Of a stretch of 64,000 nucleotides of DNA, positions 15,305-26,600 are shown piece by piece (the stretch's first letter is position 1; every line of letters starts with the position of its first letter). The position numbers and the translations under genes are program-made. Source of the stretch: Bacilli bacterium (GTDB taxonomy: Bacteria > Bacillota_I > Bacilli_A > RF39 > UBA660); contig JAFRIJ010000009.1 of the NCBI GenBank assembly GCA_017432825.1, forward strand, positions 59,526 to 123,525, written 5' to 3'. The notes under the pieces were generated by a model. It ran no database searches and had not been told where the DNA came from. It saw nothing but the letters and a program-made list of their open reading frames with translations.

Positions 15305-15829
15305 ATGAAGATAGAGTGTGTTAAGGTTGGGTTTCTTAAATGTAATTGTTATTTATTAATTAAGAATAATAATTGTTTAGTTATAGATCCTGGAGATGAA
15401 GCAGATAAGATTATTAATATGATAGGTAATAGAAATGTTGTGGGAGTGCTTATTACACATAATCATTTTGATCATGTTGGTTGTGTTAAGGATCTTTGTG
15501 ATAAATATAATATAAAATCATATGATTATTATAATTTGTTAGAGGGATTGAATAAGCTTGGTGATTTTTCTTTTTATGTTATTCATACTTTGGGTCATTA
15601 TAAGGATTGTTGTACTTATTATTTTAAGGATGAGAAAGTGATGTTTACGGGAGACTTTTTATTTAAAGGTGGAATAGGTAGATGTGATTTATCTGGTGGA
15701 GATTATAATTTGATGTTAGATAGTATTGATAGGATTAAAAAGTATGATGATGATATTATTATTTATCCTGGGCATGGCGATAGTAGTGTTTTAGGTATTG
15801 AAAAGAAGGATAATAATTATTTTAAATAG
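15305..15829 (+). CDS. MBL-fold metallohydrolase (glyoxalase II-like)
   Basis: 174 residues from ATG 15305 behind GGTGATTGGT; an in-frame ATG at 15293 has no room for an SD. The metal ligands are visible: THNHFDHVG, HTLGHYKDCC, TGDFLF and YPGHGD. This compact type without an extra C-terminal domain is common in Bacillota and may hydrolyse S-acyl glutathione-like or other thioesters. The substrate is unknown. Confidence 0.85.
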   Translation: MKIECVKVGFLKCNCYLLIKNNNCLVIDPGDEADKIINMIGNRNVVGVLITHNHFDHVGCVKDLCDKYNIKSYDYYNLLEGLNKLGDFSFYVIHTLGHYKDCCTYYFKDEKVMFTGDFLFKGGIGRCDLSGGDYNLMLDSIDRIKKYDDDIIIYPGHGDSSVLGIEKKDNNYFK

Positions 15830-15902
15830 TTTGTGTAAAGTTTAGGAAATAGTCTTTTATTAATAAAAAAAATATATTATAATGAATTTAGAAGGTGATT
15901 AT

Positions 15903-17057
15903 ATGAAGTTAAATGTTGGCGTAATATTTGGTGGTAAGAGTTTGGAACACGAAATGAGTATTATTTCTGCTGTACAGGCTATGAACAATATTGATACTGA
16001 TAAATATGATATTACTCCTATTTTTATTACTAAAGAGAATATTTGGTATACAGGTGGTGCTTTAAGATATATTGATACTTTTAAAGATATAGATTTACTT
16101 AAAAGATATACTAAGAGTGTTAATTTAATCAATAAAAATGGTAGGTTTGTATTAGTTAGTACAGGCTTGATAAGAAAAGAAATTACTGAAATTCATTTAG
16201 TTCTTCCTGTTATGCATGGTGCTCTTGGAGAAGATGGCTCTATACAAGGATTTTTAAATTTAATAGGGATTCCATATGTAGGAAGTAATATTTTTTCAAC
16301 TACTGTAAGTCAAGATAAGGCATTTGTTAAACAAATTTTAGCATCTAATAATATTCCTGTTATTAAGTTTGTTTGGTTTGGAGAAAGATTTTATCGTAAT
16401 AAGAAGTCTGAGTTATTTAAACAATTATCGGAATTGTCTTATCCATTAATATTGAAACCTGCTAGTTTGGGTAGTAGTCTAGGTATTAAGGTAATTAATC
16501 AAAAAGAAGAGATTGATTCAACTATAGATAAGAGTTTTGATATGGATACTAAGCTTATTATTGAAGAGAAGATAGATAACTTTGTTCAATATGATTGTGC
16601 TGTATTACTAACTCCTGATGGTAATATTGTTAGTGAAATTGAAGAAATTGTTACTAATAATGAGGTTAGAACCTATAATGATAAGTTTGTTTATGAAGAT
16701 ACAGATGAATCTAGTATTAAGAGAACGTTACCTGCTAAGATTAGTGAAAAGTTAAGAAAAGAAATTGAATTATATAGTTTAACTGTATTTAAAATTCTTA
16801 ACATGAGAGGAACTGCTAGAGTAGAATTTTTATATGATAAGAGTAATCAGAAGTTATATGTTAATGAAGTTAATAGTATTCCTTTCTGTTTTGCACATCA
16901 TTTGTGGGAAGCTAAGCATATTTCTTATAAGGAATTATTAAATATTTTACTTAAGGATGCTATAGATAATGAGATTAAATTACAAAATATGACACTTGTT
17001 ATGGATAGTGGTATTATTGGTAAAATGACTAATAGAACTATTAAGGAGATGAAATAA
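15903..17057 (+). CDS. ddl: D-alanine--D-alanine ligase
   Basis: 384 residues from ATG 15903 (SD AAGGTGAT); an earlier ATG at 15882 lacks a site. ATP-grasp enzyme joining two D-alanines for peptidoglycan precursors. GGKSLEHEMS near the start binds ATP/substrate, followed by LKPASLGSSLG in the ATP-grasp fold and VNEVNSIPF near the C-terminus. The motif usually ends in PG, here PF, a small deviation. It overlaps ruvA by one base. Confidence 0.93.
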   Translation: MKLNVGVIFGGKSLEHEMSIISAVQAMNNIDTDKYDITPIFITKENIWYTGGALRYIDTFKDIDLLKRYTKSVNLINKNGRFVLVSTGLIRKEITEIHLVLPVMHGALGEDGSIQGFLNLIGIPYVGSNIFSTTVSQDKAFVKQILASNNIPVIKFVWFGERFYRNKKSELFKQLSELSYPLILKPASLGSSLGIKVINQKEEIDSTIDKSFDMDTKLIIEEKIDNFVQYDCAVLLTPDGNIVSEIEEIVTNNEVRTYNDKFVYEDTDESSIKRTLPAKISEKLRKEIELYSLTVFKILNMRGTARVEFLYDKSNQKLYVNEVNSIPFCFAHHLWEAKHISYKELLNILLKDAIDNEIKLQNMTLVMDSGIIGKMTNRTIKEMK

Positions 17058-17617
17058 TGTATGGCTATATAAAGGGAAAAGTAGTTCTTATTGATAGTAG
17101 TTATATTGTTATTGATAATAATGGTATTGGTTATTTAATATATGTACCAAATCCTTATTCTTATCAATTAGATCATGAGTATAAAGTATATATTTATACT
17201 AAAGTTAGTGAGGATGAATTTACTTTATATGGATTTAAAGATAGTGAGCAAAAGGAATTGTTTTTAAAATTAATTGATGTTAAAGGATTAGGACCTAAGA
17301 TGGCTCTTCCTATTTTGGCTACTGGTACTATTGATGCTATTTTTGATGCTATAGAAAATGAAAATGTTAATTATTTGAAGAAATTTCCTAAGATAGGGGA
17401 TAAGGTTGCTCGTCAGATGATTCTTGATCTTAAAGGGAAACTTACTTCTATTAATACTGGTATATTTGCTCGTGAAGATTATTCTAGAGAACTTATGGAT
17501 GTGCTTGTTGGCTTAGGATATAAACAAATAGATATTAAAAGAATTATTAAGAAAGTTGATAATACTAAATCACTTGAAGATCAGGTTAAGGATGCTTTAA
17601 AATTATTATTAAAATAA
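17057..17617 (+). CDS. ruvA: Holliday junction DNA helicase subunit RuvA
   Basis: 186 residues, slightly shorter than usual. N-terminal OB fold, then the helix-hairpin-helix KGLGPKMA and a second one at FPKIGDKVARQMILDLKGK, and a C-terminal domain (LVGLGYKQ) that contacts RuvB. It tetramerises on four-way junctions and loads RuvB. No ruvB follows: a terminator and an unrelated gene come next, so the usual ruvAB pair is split. Confidence 0.95.
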   Translation: MYGYIKGKVVLIDSSYIVIDNNGIGYLIYVPNPYSYQLDHEYKVYIYTKVSEDEFTLYGFKDSEQKELFLKLIDVKGLGPKMALPILATGTIDAIFDAIENENVNYLKKFPKIGDKVARQMILDLKGKLTSINTGIFAREDYSRELMDVLVGLGYKQIDIKRIIKKVDNTKSLEDQVKDALKLLLK

Positions 17618-17643
17618 AAATACATTTTGAATGTATTTTTTTT
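17616..17643 (+). terminator. terminator after ruvA
   Basis: Stem AATACATT / AATGTATT with loop TTG and eight Ts. Confidence 0.85.
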
Positions 17644-17685
17644 ATATTATTTGTGATATAATCTTCTTAGAATAGGAGGTTAGCT

Positions 17686-18939
17686 ATGAGTGATAATTAT
17701 GATAGTATTCTTAAAGAGAAAAAAGTATATGAAGATTATACTCCTACACATCCTGTGTTTAAGAAGTTTATGTTATTAGCAATTTTTCTTTCTTTAGTTA
17801 TTATTGTTGTTAGTTATGTTGTTTATTATAATACTTTTTTGAATGGGGAAACTGTTTTTGTAAATAATGTCGTAAGACTTATAGATAATTATTCTATTAT
17901 TTTAAATGGTGCTGATAATTATGAAGTTAATAATAATTATATTTTTAATGGAGATATTCTATTAGATAATAATAAGTATAAGTATAAGTATTCTTTTATT
18001 AAAGATGGTGGTAAATTAAAGAGAACTTTTTATAATGATAATAATAGTGTTTCATTTTATTATGATGGAGATTCTAATTATATTAAGTTATCTAATTATG
18101 ATAAATATATTTCTCTTGATAATGAGTTATTTTCTTTTGACTTGTATAGGGATGAATATGATAGATTTAATAATAATATATTTAATTATTTAAAGTATAT
18201 ATTATTTGATGATTCTATTATAAGTATTTATAATAGATTGTATTCTATTGATAATAGAGATATTGTTATTAGTGATATTAGAAATAATTTTATTTCTTTT
18301 GTTGGTGATAGTGAATATAGTAAGAAGTTTTATTTTTATAATGGTAGACCTTCTGTTAAATTTGATATTGAATTAAATAGTAAAGATATAAATAATATTT
18401 TATCTAATGGAAATAATAATTTGGTTGTTAAGGATGAATATAATGTAATTATTTCTTGTATAAATGATGCTGTTACTAATGATATAAAGAATATTAATAT
18501 TATTATTAATAATAAAACTAAAGACAAAAGATACGTTATATATTATGATGGTAAGGATATTATTTTTACTGATAGTGATGGTGTTAAGTATAAATATAGT
18601 TTGACTGGTAATAGTAAAAGATTTAATTTAAAGATATATAAAGATGATATATTATATAGTGCTTTAGAAGGGGAAGTTGATAATGATAAGTATATTTATA
18701 ATTATCAATTTATTGATAAATTAGAAAGATATACTTTAGAGGTTACTAATAATAATAATAAGTATGAATATAAATTTATTTCTAATGTAGATAATAAAAC
18801 TAATAATATAGTGATTAGTGGAGAATACTCTAAGGATAGTGCTATTTCTAGTGATGAATTAGATGTAGTTACATATAGAGATACTTTAGATAAATATAGA
18901 AATATTATTAGCAATAGTTTAATTAAGTTTTTAAAATAA
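17686..18939 (+). CDS. single-pass membrane protein, function unknown
   Basis: 417 residues: a short cytoplasmic N-terminus, one membrane helix (about 27-48), and a long extracellular part rich in Asn, Asp, Tyr and Ser with alternating beta-strand patterns. No family is recognised. The low-complexity Asn/Asp content reflects the AT-rich genome. SD AGGAGG. Stand-alone gene between two terminators. Confidence 0.6.
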   Translation: MSDNYDSILKEKKVYEDYTPTHPVFKKFMLLAIFLSLVIIVVSYVVYYNTFLNGETVFVNNVVRLIDNYSIILNGADNYEVNNNYIFNGDILLDNNKYKYKYSFIKDGGKLKRTFYNDNNSVSFYYDGDSNYIKLSNYDKYISLDNELFSFDLYRDEYDRFNNNIFNYLKYILFDDSIISIYNRLYSIDNRDIVISDIRNNFISFVGDSEYSKKFYFYNGRPSVKFDIELNSKDINNILSNGNNNLVVKDEYNVIISCINDAVTNDIKNINIIINNKTKDKRYVIYYDGKDIIFTDSDGVKYKYSLTGNSKRFNLKIYKDDILYSALEGEVDNDKYIYNYQFIDKLERYTLEVTNNNNKYEYKFISNVDNKTNNIVISGEYSKDSAISSDELDVVTYRDTLDKYRNIISNSLIKFLK

Positions 18940-18970
18940 AAAAGAATAGTTGTAGCTATTCTTTTATTTT
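18940..18970. terminator. bidirectional terminator between 17686 gene and SASP gene
   Basis: AAGAATAG TTGTAG CTATTCTT with A/T runs on both sides. Confidence 0.8.
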
Positions 18971-18974
18971 ATAC

Positions 18975-19193
18975 TTATTTACTTTGATTGTAATTTGATC
19001 CACTTATTTGGTTTTGTCCTAATCTTACTAATCTTTTAGTGATTTCACCACCAACTGATCCGTTTGCTCTTGAAGTAGCATCTGGTCCAAGATTAACACC
19101 AAATTCGTTAGCTATTTCATATTTCATTCTTTCGATAGCTTGTTTAGCACCAGGTACTAACATTTTGTTACTCATTTTGTTTTGGTTATTCAT
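18975..19193 (-). CDS. alpha/beta-type small acid-soluble spore protein
   Basis: 72 residues matching the SASP family along most of its length: [33 protein letters not shown] and [18 protein letters not shown] holds the site cut by the germination protease. These proteins coat DNA in the forespore and protect it from UV and heat; they are made under sigma-G. This is the best evidence in the window that the organism forms endospores, and it bears on the meaning of the interrupted PBP gene. AGGAGGTG lies ahead of the ATG within an inverted repeat. Confidence 0.95.
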   Translation of the reverse strand: MNNQNKMSNKMLVPGAKQAIERMKYEIANEFGVNLGPDATSRANGSVGGEITKRLVRLGQNQISGSNYNQSK

Positions 19194-19197
19194 TATA

Positions 19198-19229
19198 TGT
19201 TCACCTCCTACATTTATAGGGTGTGAACA
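19198..19229 (-). promoter_or_regulatory. inverted repeat covering the SASP ribosome-binding site
   Basis: GTGAACA (19223-19229) and TGTTCAC (19198-19204) form a 7-bp stem on the minus-strand transcript. The right arm overlaps AGGAGGTG (19202-19209), so the hairpin would hide the SD. It could instead be an operator. Confidence 0.45.
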
Positions 19230-19268
19230 TTTGGTAATTTAATACTAAATTTTTAATGGTAATTTTTT

Positions 19269-20450
19269 CTAAAAATTATATTTGCTTTTTTCATTATTTA
19301 TGTCTATTGTTTCCATGTTGTTTATAGCATCTTCAATTAATATTTCGTAGTTAAATTTAGTTTCATATTCTATACATTTTTCTAGTTTGGGATTAATTAC
19401 TGGGTGTTTTGGTAAAAAGATTGTACAACAATCTTCATATGGTAATATAGATGTTTCGTAGGTATCTATTTTTTTAGCTATATCTATTATTTCTAATTTA
19501 TCTAAGCACGCTACTGGTCTTATTACTGGTATGTTTGTTACGTTATTAATTACACGCATGCTATTTAATGTTTGGCTTGCTACTTGTCCTATTGATTCGC
19601 CATTAATTAAGACTAAATAATTATATTTATTCATTATTTTTTCAGATATTCTATACATCATTCTTCTCATTATTGTTATCATATAATCTGGATTTATGTT
19701 TTTATAAATATTTTCTTGAATATTGGTAAAATTAATAATATGTAATTTAATATTAGATTCATAATTACTTAGCTTTTTCACTAGTTCTTTAACTTTATTT
19801 TTAGCCATTTCAGAAGTATGTGGAGGAGATTCAAAATATAGACAATCTATTTTTATTCCTCTTTTCATTGCAAGATATCCTGCTACAGGTGAATCTATTC
19901 CTCCTGATAACATTAGTAGTCCTTTGCCAGCTACTCCTACAGGATATCCACCAGATCCTTTTATTTCTTCATTGTATATGTATGTATCGTTATCTCTAAT
20001 TTCTACTTTAATTAGTAATTCAGGATTATGAACATCAACTTTAATATTAGGAATATTTTTAAGTATTAATCCTCCTAATTCTTTATTAAATTCCATACTT
20101 TTGATAGGAAAATTTTTATTACTTCTTTTTGTTTCTATTTTAAATGTGTTAAAATTTTTTTCTTTAGTTATTTTTAATACTTCTTTTTTAATATTATCAA
20201 TATTATTATCTGTTTTATTAGCAATTACTATACTATGAATACCAAATATTTTTGATAATTTATTTATTATTATTTCAAAATCTTCTTCATTTAGTACTTC
20301 TATAAACATTCTAACTCTGTTTTTGGTTATTTTTATATTATAATTTTTTAAAGAGTTTTTTATATTTGTATCTAATAAATTTATGAATTGGTTTCTATTT
20401 GCTTTTTTGGTAGTTAATTCACCATATTTAATTAATATTATTTTGTTCAT
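19269..20450 (-). CDS. thiI: tRNA 4-thiouridine synthase
   Basis: 393 residues: an N-terminal ferredoxin-like and THUMP RNA-binding part (about 1-165), then the PP-loop ATP pyrophosphatase domain with LMLSGGIDSPVAGYL. It adenylates U8 of tRNA for thiolation. There is no rhodanese domain, as in most Gram-positive forms, so sulphur must come from a dedicated cysteine desulphurase, not seen in this window. SD AGGAAGTG. It has a clear divergent promoter shared with the dinG intergenic region. Confidence 0.95.
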   Translation of the reverse strand: MNKIILIKYGELTTKKANRNQFINLLDTNIKNSLKNYNIKITKNRVRMFIEVLNEEDFEIIINKLSKIFGIHSIVIANKTDNNIDNIKKEVLKITKEKNFNTFKIETKRSNKNFPIKSMEFNKELGGLILKNIPNIKVDVHNPELLIKVEIRDNDTYIYNEEIKGSGGYPVGVAGKGLLMLSGGIDSPVAGYLAMKRGIKIDCLYFESPPHTSEMAKNKVKELVKKLSNYESNIKLHIINFTNIQENIYKNINPDYMITIMRRMMYRISEKIMNKYNYLVLINGESIGQVASQTLNSMRVINNVTNIPVIRPVACLDKLEIIDIAKKIDTYETSILPYEDCCTIFLPKHPVINPKLEKCIEYETKFNYEILIEDAINNMETIDINNEKSKYNF

Positions 20451-20470
20451 AATGCACTTCCTTTTTGTTT

Positions 20471-20499
20471 ATTATAGATAATTGTTAATTAGTTGTCAA
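20471..20499 (-). promoter_or_regulatory. sigma-A promoter of thiI
   Basis: On the minus strand: TTGACA (20494-20499), 17 bases, TATAAT (20471-20476). Perfect consensus. Confidence 0.85.
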
Positions 20500-20538
20500 T
20501 TGTATAATTGCTATAAGAATAGTATTTGTTTTAAAATA

Positions 20539-20567
20539 TTGACAAATAGTTAATTTTTTAGTATAAT
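20539..20567 (+). promoter_or_regulatory. sigma-A promoter of the dinG-like gene
   Basis: TTGACA (20539-20544), 17 bases, TATAAT (20562-20567). Perfect consensus, divergent from the thiI promoter. Confidence 0.88.
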
Positions 20568-20595
20568 ACATGGCTAATTAAAGGGGGTTAGTGTT

Positions 20596-22635
20596 ATGGC
20601 TATGAATTATGTATGGCGTGATGATAAGGAAAAGCTTATGTTTGATAAAGCGAGTAGTTTTGTTGATGCTGCTATTTTGGATATTGCCAAAAAGAGACGT
20701 CTAGGATTTAGTTATAGAAAAAATCAACATATGTATGCTAAAGATATTATGGAAGCGATAAGGAATAAAAACATATTACTTATACAAGCTGAGGTTGGTA
20801 TTGGTAAGAGTTTTGGATATTTAATTCCAGTGTTTTCTTCTTTTAAAAATGTAGATTATTTTGAAAAGGTAATTATTTCAACTTCTACTATTGCTTTACA
20901 GAATCAATTATTAGGAGATATTGAGCGTCTTAATAAATTTTTAGGTATGAATTTGAAAGCTGAGATTGCTAAGGGAATTAACAACTATGTATGTATTAAG
21001 AATATGGAAGAATTAGCTAATAGTACTAGTGATAATAAAACTAAGGAATTACTTAGAAGTTTGGAAAAAGAGATATATGAAAAGAATACTACTGATAAAG
21101 CTTTTTTAAATGATATTCCTGATAGAATATGGAAAAAAATTCAAATGAAAAGTAGAGGAGAATGTAGTAATTGTGTATATTCTAGAAGATGTTTGTTTAA
21201 ACATCATGTTAATGAAGTAGAAAAAGCAGATATAGTTATTACTAATCATTCTTATTTTACTAGTATGGTTAGAAAAGATAATAATTTTATTAGTAATGCT
21301 GATATGTATATATTTGATGAAGCTCATGATTTAGAGGATGCTATTAGAAGTATTAATGAAAAATCTATTCAACTTTATGATATTCAGCAAAGTATTCTAT
21401 ATTTTGAGAATAATGGTTATGTTTGTGGTAAATCTTTTTCGGATAAGGCAGAGAAGTTAATTGAGAGTATTAATGTTTTATTCCGTAGAATAATGCAAAC
21501 TTCTAGTGGTATATATAAGAATGCTAATAATTCTCTAATTGTTGATATAACTGACTGTGATAAAATTCCTGTTTATGGTAATAAATTTGTAGGTAATATT
21601 AATTCTATTCTTAAAGAATTAGGTGGTATTATAAAAATACTATCTAATAATAGGAATGTTTGTTGTAATAAAGAGGCTAGTTCTGTATTGAAATATTTAA
21701 ATTATTATTTTAATTTGTTTTTTGATATGAAAAAAGGTATAGCGGATTCTAATAATATTTATTGGGCAAATTTTTACAAAAATAATAAAATAAATTTGGG
21801 TTATGTAAAAAAAGAAGATGTTTTTACTACAAATAGTATATTTGGTAAGAATATTCCTGTTTTGTGTACTTCTGCTACAATGTTAGATTCTAAAGGAAGT
21901 TATAATACTTTTAAAAATAGTGTTTCTTTGGATAAATTTAGTTCAAAGGATAGAAGTGTTATTGATGGTAGAGCTTATTCTTCATCTTTTGACTATGAAA
22001 AAAATAGCATAGTTTATTATGATTCTACGGTTAGTAATCCTAATAATTATGATCAATATGTTTCTGATTTAGCTGATAGAATAATAGAATTAATTAGAAT
22101 TACAGATGGAAGAAGTTTAATATTGTTTACTTCTAAAGCTACTATGAAAAGTGTTTATGATATTGTTGCAAAAGAAGATTTTGGCTTTAAATTATTAATG
22201 CAAGGACAATATGGAGTGGATAATTCTACTTTATGTAAAGAATTTGAAAAAGATGTTCATTCATGTTTGTTTTCTACTGGATTATGGGAAGGAATAGATG
22301 TTAAGGGTGAATCATTAAGTAATGTTATTATTACAAGATTACCATTTCCAGTTGTTGATGCGGTTACAGAAGCTAAGGCTTGTAAGTATTCTTCTAAAGA
22401 TGCTTATGAGGAAGTATATGAAAATGCTATGTTAAAGAAGTTAGCTCAAGCTATGGGAAGATTAATTAGAAATAAAACGGATGTTGGTAGTATATGTATT
22501 CTTGATTCTAGAGTAGTTGAACATTTTGATGGTATTAAGAATTGCACTCCTTATGTAAGATTTACTGATAATATAAATGATATAATTAAGTTTTTTAATA
22601 AAAAAGTAAATAAATTAGTAAAAAAAATAGTGTAA
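20596..22635 (+). CDS. dinG: DinG/Rad3-like ATP-dependent DNA helicase
   Basis: 679 residues of the XPD/DinG superfamily 2 helicases. Walker A is AEVGIGKS, the Walker B box is DEAHD, and the C-terminal motifs TRLPFPV and QAMGRLIRN are present. Between motifs I and II, cysteines at CIKN and in GECSNCVYSRRC form the four-cysteine iron-sulphur cluster site. These enzymes unwind 5'-overhang DNA, D-loops and G-quadruplexes. There is no N-terminal exonuclease domain, unlike B. subtilis DinG. SD AAGGGGG. Confidence 0.9.
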   Translation: MAMNYVWRDDKEKLMFDKASSFVDAAILDIAKKRRLGFSYRKNQHMYAKDIMEAIRNKNILLIQAEVGIGKSFGYLIPVFSSFKNVDYFEKVIISTSTIALQNQLLGDIERLNKFLGMNLKAEIAKGINNYVCIKNMEELANSTSDNKTKELLRSLEKEIYEKNTTDKAFLNDIPDRIWKKIQMKSRGECSNCVYSRRCLFKHHVNEVEKADIVITNHSYFTSMVRKDNNFISNADMYIFDEAHDLEDAIRSINEKSIQLYDIQQSILYFENNGYVCGKSFSDKAEKLIESINVLFRRIMQTSSGIYKNANNSLIVDITDCDKIPVYGNKFVGNINSILKELGGIIKILSNNRNVCCNKEASSVLKYLNYYFNLFFDMKKGIADSNNIYWANFYKNNKINLGYVKKEDVFTTNSIFGKNIPVLCTSATMLDSKGSYNTFKNSVSLDKFSSKDRSVIDGRAYSSSFDYEKNSIVYYDSTVSNPNNYDQYVSDLADRIIELIRITDGRSLILFTSKATMKSVYDIVAKEDFGFKLLMQGQYGVDNSTLCKEFEKDVHSCLFSTGLWEGIDVKGESLSNVIITRLPFPVVDAVTEAKACKYSSKDAYEEVYENAMLKKLAQAMGRLIRNKTDVGSICILDSRVVEHFDGIKNCTPYVRFTDNINDIIKFFNKKVNKLVKKIV

Positions 22636-22673
22636 AAAAGCAAGAAAAATGATGATTTTTTCTTGCTTTTTTG
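22634..22673 (+). terminator. terminator after dinG
   Basis: Long stem AAAAAAGCAAGAAAAA / TTTTTCTTGCTTTTTT. Confidence 0.9.
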
Positions 22674-22704
22674 TTATAATAATTTATAGTAGAGGAGGAT
22701 TAAT

Positions 22705-24510
22705 ATGAAAAGAATATTATTGTTTGTATTTATTATTGTTGTTAGTTTCTATTCTATTAAGTCTATTTCTGCTAAATTTGAACAGGGTTATACTACTGAA
22801 GATAATGTAGTTGATTATAATTTTGATTTAGATTTTTATATTGATTCTTATAGCGACGCTAGTGGCGTTAGTTCTATTGAAGAGTATGAAGTTATTAGTG
22901 TTAGTGCTAATAGTTATAGTATTTTTAATGTTGATGTTAAAAATGTTAGTAGTAATACTATGTATTATGGTATTTGGTATAAGAATTTAAGTGATATATA
23001 TACTTCAATTGATGTTTCTAAATATGTATCTTTTGCTAATGATACTTTTGGTAGTTTGAATAGTAATGAAACTAAGACTACTACTATTGTTATTAGAAAT
23101 AATGAAAATGTTAATGTTAAGGTTAAGATAGGTGTTGCTAGTAGTAATAGTAGTGTTAATGATATTGGTTATTATGATGGTAGAAAGTTGATTGAGGGTA
23201 TTATTAGTAATCTTAAAAGTAATGCAGTTAATGAGCCTATTTTATCTGGAGATATGATTCCTGTTATTTATGATGAAGATAATCATTATTGGATAAAAGC
23301 TGATTATAGTAATAAGAATAATAATTGGTATGATTATTATAATAAAAAATGGGCTAATGTTGTTTTGGTTAAGGATGATGTTAGAGATAGTTATAGTAAA
23401 TATGATGTTGGAACTAAGATAGATATGGATGATGTATTAGCTTTTTATGTTTGGATACCTAGATTTAAGTATTTAGTTTGGGATATTAATAGACAAACTG
23501 TAGATAGTAAGAATTATTCTTATAATGCTAAAGATAATGGTATAGGAATTATATTTGAAAGTGATGGAATTAATAGTGGTAATGTTATTTGTAATTATAA
23601 TTCTTTATCATCTTTGGGATTATTAGATGAATGTAAATATATGGATAATAATATAGTTACTATAAATTCTTTAAATGGTGTATATTCTTCTTCTTGGTAT
23701 ACTCATCCTGCATTTATTAGAGGCGATAAGAATTTAAGTGGTTTTTGGATTGGTAAGTTTGAGACTACTGGTACTAAGGATAATCCAACTATTATTCCTG
23801 ATAGTAAGGCTATGGTTGACAATTCTTTAGCGGATTATTTTAAAATATCTAAGAAATTTAACGATTATGGTATTGGTAAATTAGATGCTAGTATTGCTAG
23901 AAATTTAGAATGGGGTGCTGTTAGTTATCTTACTCATAGTGTATATGGTTTATGTGATGATAATGAGTGTAAGGATATAAATATTAATAATTCTTTTGAT
24001 TATTATACTGGTAGATCATCTGGTTTTTATGTTGATGATGATGCTAGTATGTATGGTACGTATTCATATGATGGATATGGAACTATTAATGGGGAAAAGG
24101 ACGATAAATATAATTATGGAGTTATGTCTAGTACTACTGGCAATATAAGTGGTGTGTATGATATGGCTGGTGGAGCTTCTGAATATGTTTTAGGTAATAT
24201 TGGTAGTAATGATTTTAAAGTATTAGTAGGAGATAATTCTGGTGATTGGGCTGATGTTAATCTAGATAATTATTTTATTGATTTATATTCATCTTTTAGT
24301 AGTATTAATGATAGTTATTATAAATCTAGATTGGGTGATGCTACTAGTGAGGTGTCTATTAATGGATTTGTTTGGGGAAGTACTTTAAAATCCAATATAG
24401 AAGAAGATAGTCATTGGATTGTTAGGGGATTAGGTAATAATATATATGGATATGGTTATGTAGACGGTGGAGCTAGTAGTAATTATTCTTTTAGAAGTGT
24501 TATTTCATAA
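22705..24510 (+). CDS. exported protein with a C-terminal FGE-like fold
   Basis: 601 residues with a signal peptide (about 1-23, cleavage near SISAKF). Residues 30-150 look like a TasA/camelysin-like or other beta-sandwich exported domain. The region from about 245 contains FYVWIPRFKYLVW, and near the C-terminus GVYDMAGGASEYV, the pattern that formylglycine-generating-enzyme/sulfatase-modifying-factor folds show as VxDMxGNVWEW, followed by a terminal SFR. Such FGE-like folds are used as ligand-binding domains in variable surface proteins. No catalytic cysteines are obvious, so a binding role is more likely than enzymatic. Confidence 0.6.
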   Translation: MKRILLFVFIIVVSFYSIKSISAKFEQGYTTEDNVVDYNFDLDFYIDSYSDASGVSSIEEYEVISVSANSYSIFNVDVKNVSSNTMYYGIWYKNLSDIYTSIDVSKYVSFANDTFGSLNSNETKTTTIVIRNNENVNVKVKIGVASSNSSVNDIGYYDGRKLIEGIISNLKSNAVNEPILSGDMIPVIYDEDNHYWIKADYSNKNNNWYDYYNKKWANVVLVKDDVRDSYSKYDVGTKIDMDDVLAFYVWIPRFKYLVWDINRQTVDSKNYSYNAKDNGIGIIFESDGINSGNVICNYNSLSSLGLLDECKYMDNNIVTINSLNGVYSSSWYTHPAFIRGDKNLSGFWIGKFETTGTKDNPTIIPDSKAMVDNSLADYFKISKKFNDYGIGKLDASIARNLEWGAVSYLTHSVYGLCDDNECKDININNSFDYYTGRSSGFYVDDDASMYGTYSYDGYGTINGEKDDKYNYGVMSSTTGNISGVYDMAGGASEYVLGNIGSNDFKVLVGDNSGDWADVNLDNYFIDLYSSFSSINDSYYKSRLGDATSEVSINGFVWGSTLKSNIEEDSHWIVRGLGNNIYGYGYVDGGASSNYSFRSVIS

Positions 24511-24539
24511 AAAAGATAATAAATATTATCTTTTTTTTG
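24511..24539 (+). terminator. terminator after the 22705 gene
   Basis: AAAAGATAAT / ATTATCTTTT stem with T run. Confidence 0.85.
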
Positions 24540-24584
24540 TTAATTTTAATAATATTTTGTTATTATGTAGTATAATGTATATAG

Positions 24585-26600
<2,016 letters not shown>

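Noticed and set aside
19230..19268. Sigma-G promoter of the SASP gene
   Set aside because: Expected, but I could not find convincing -35 and -10 boxes upstream of the start; left uncalled.
24571..24576. TATAAT upstream of ligA as a promoter
   Set aside because: The -10 is good but no acceptable -35 is found at 16-18 bases, so I do not call it.
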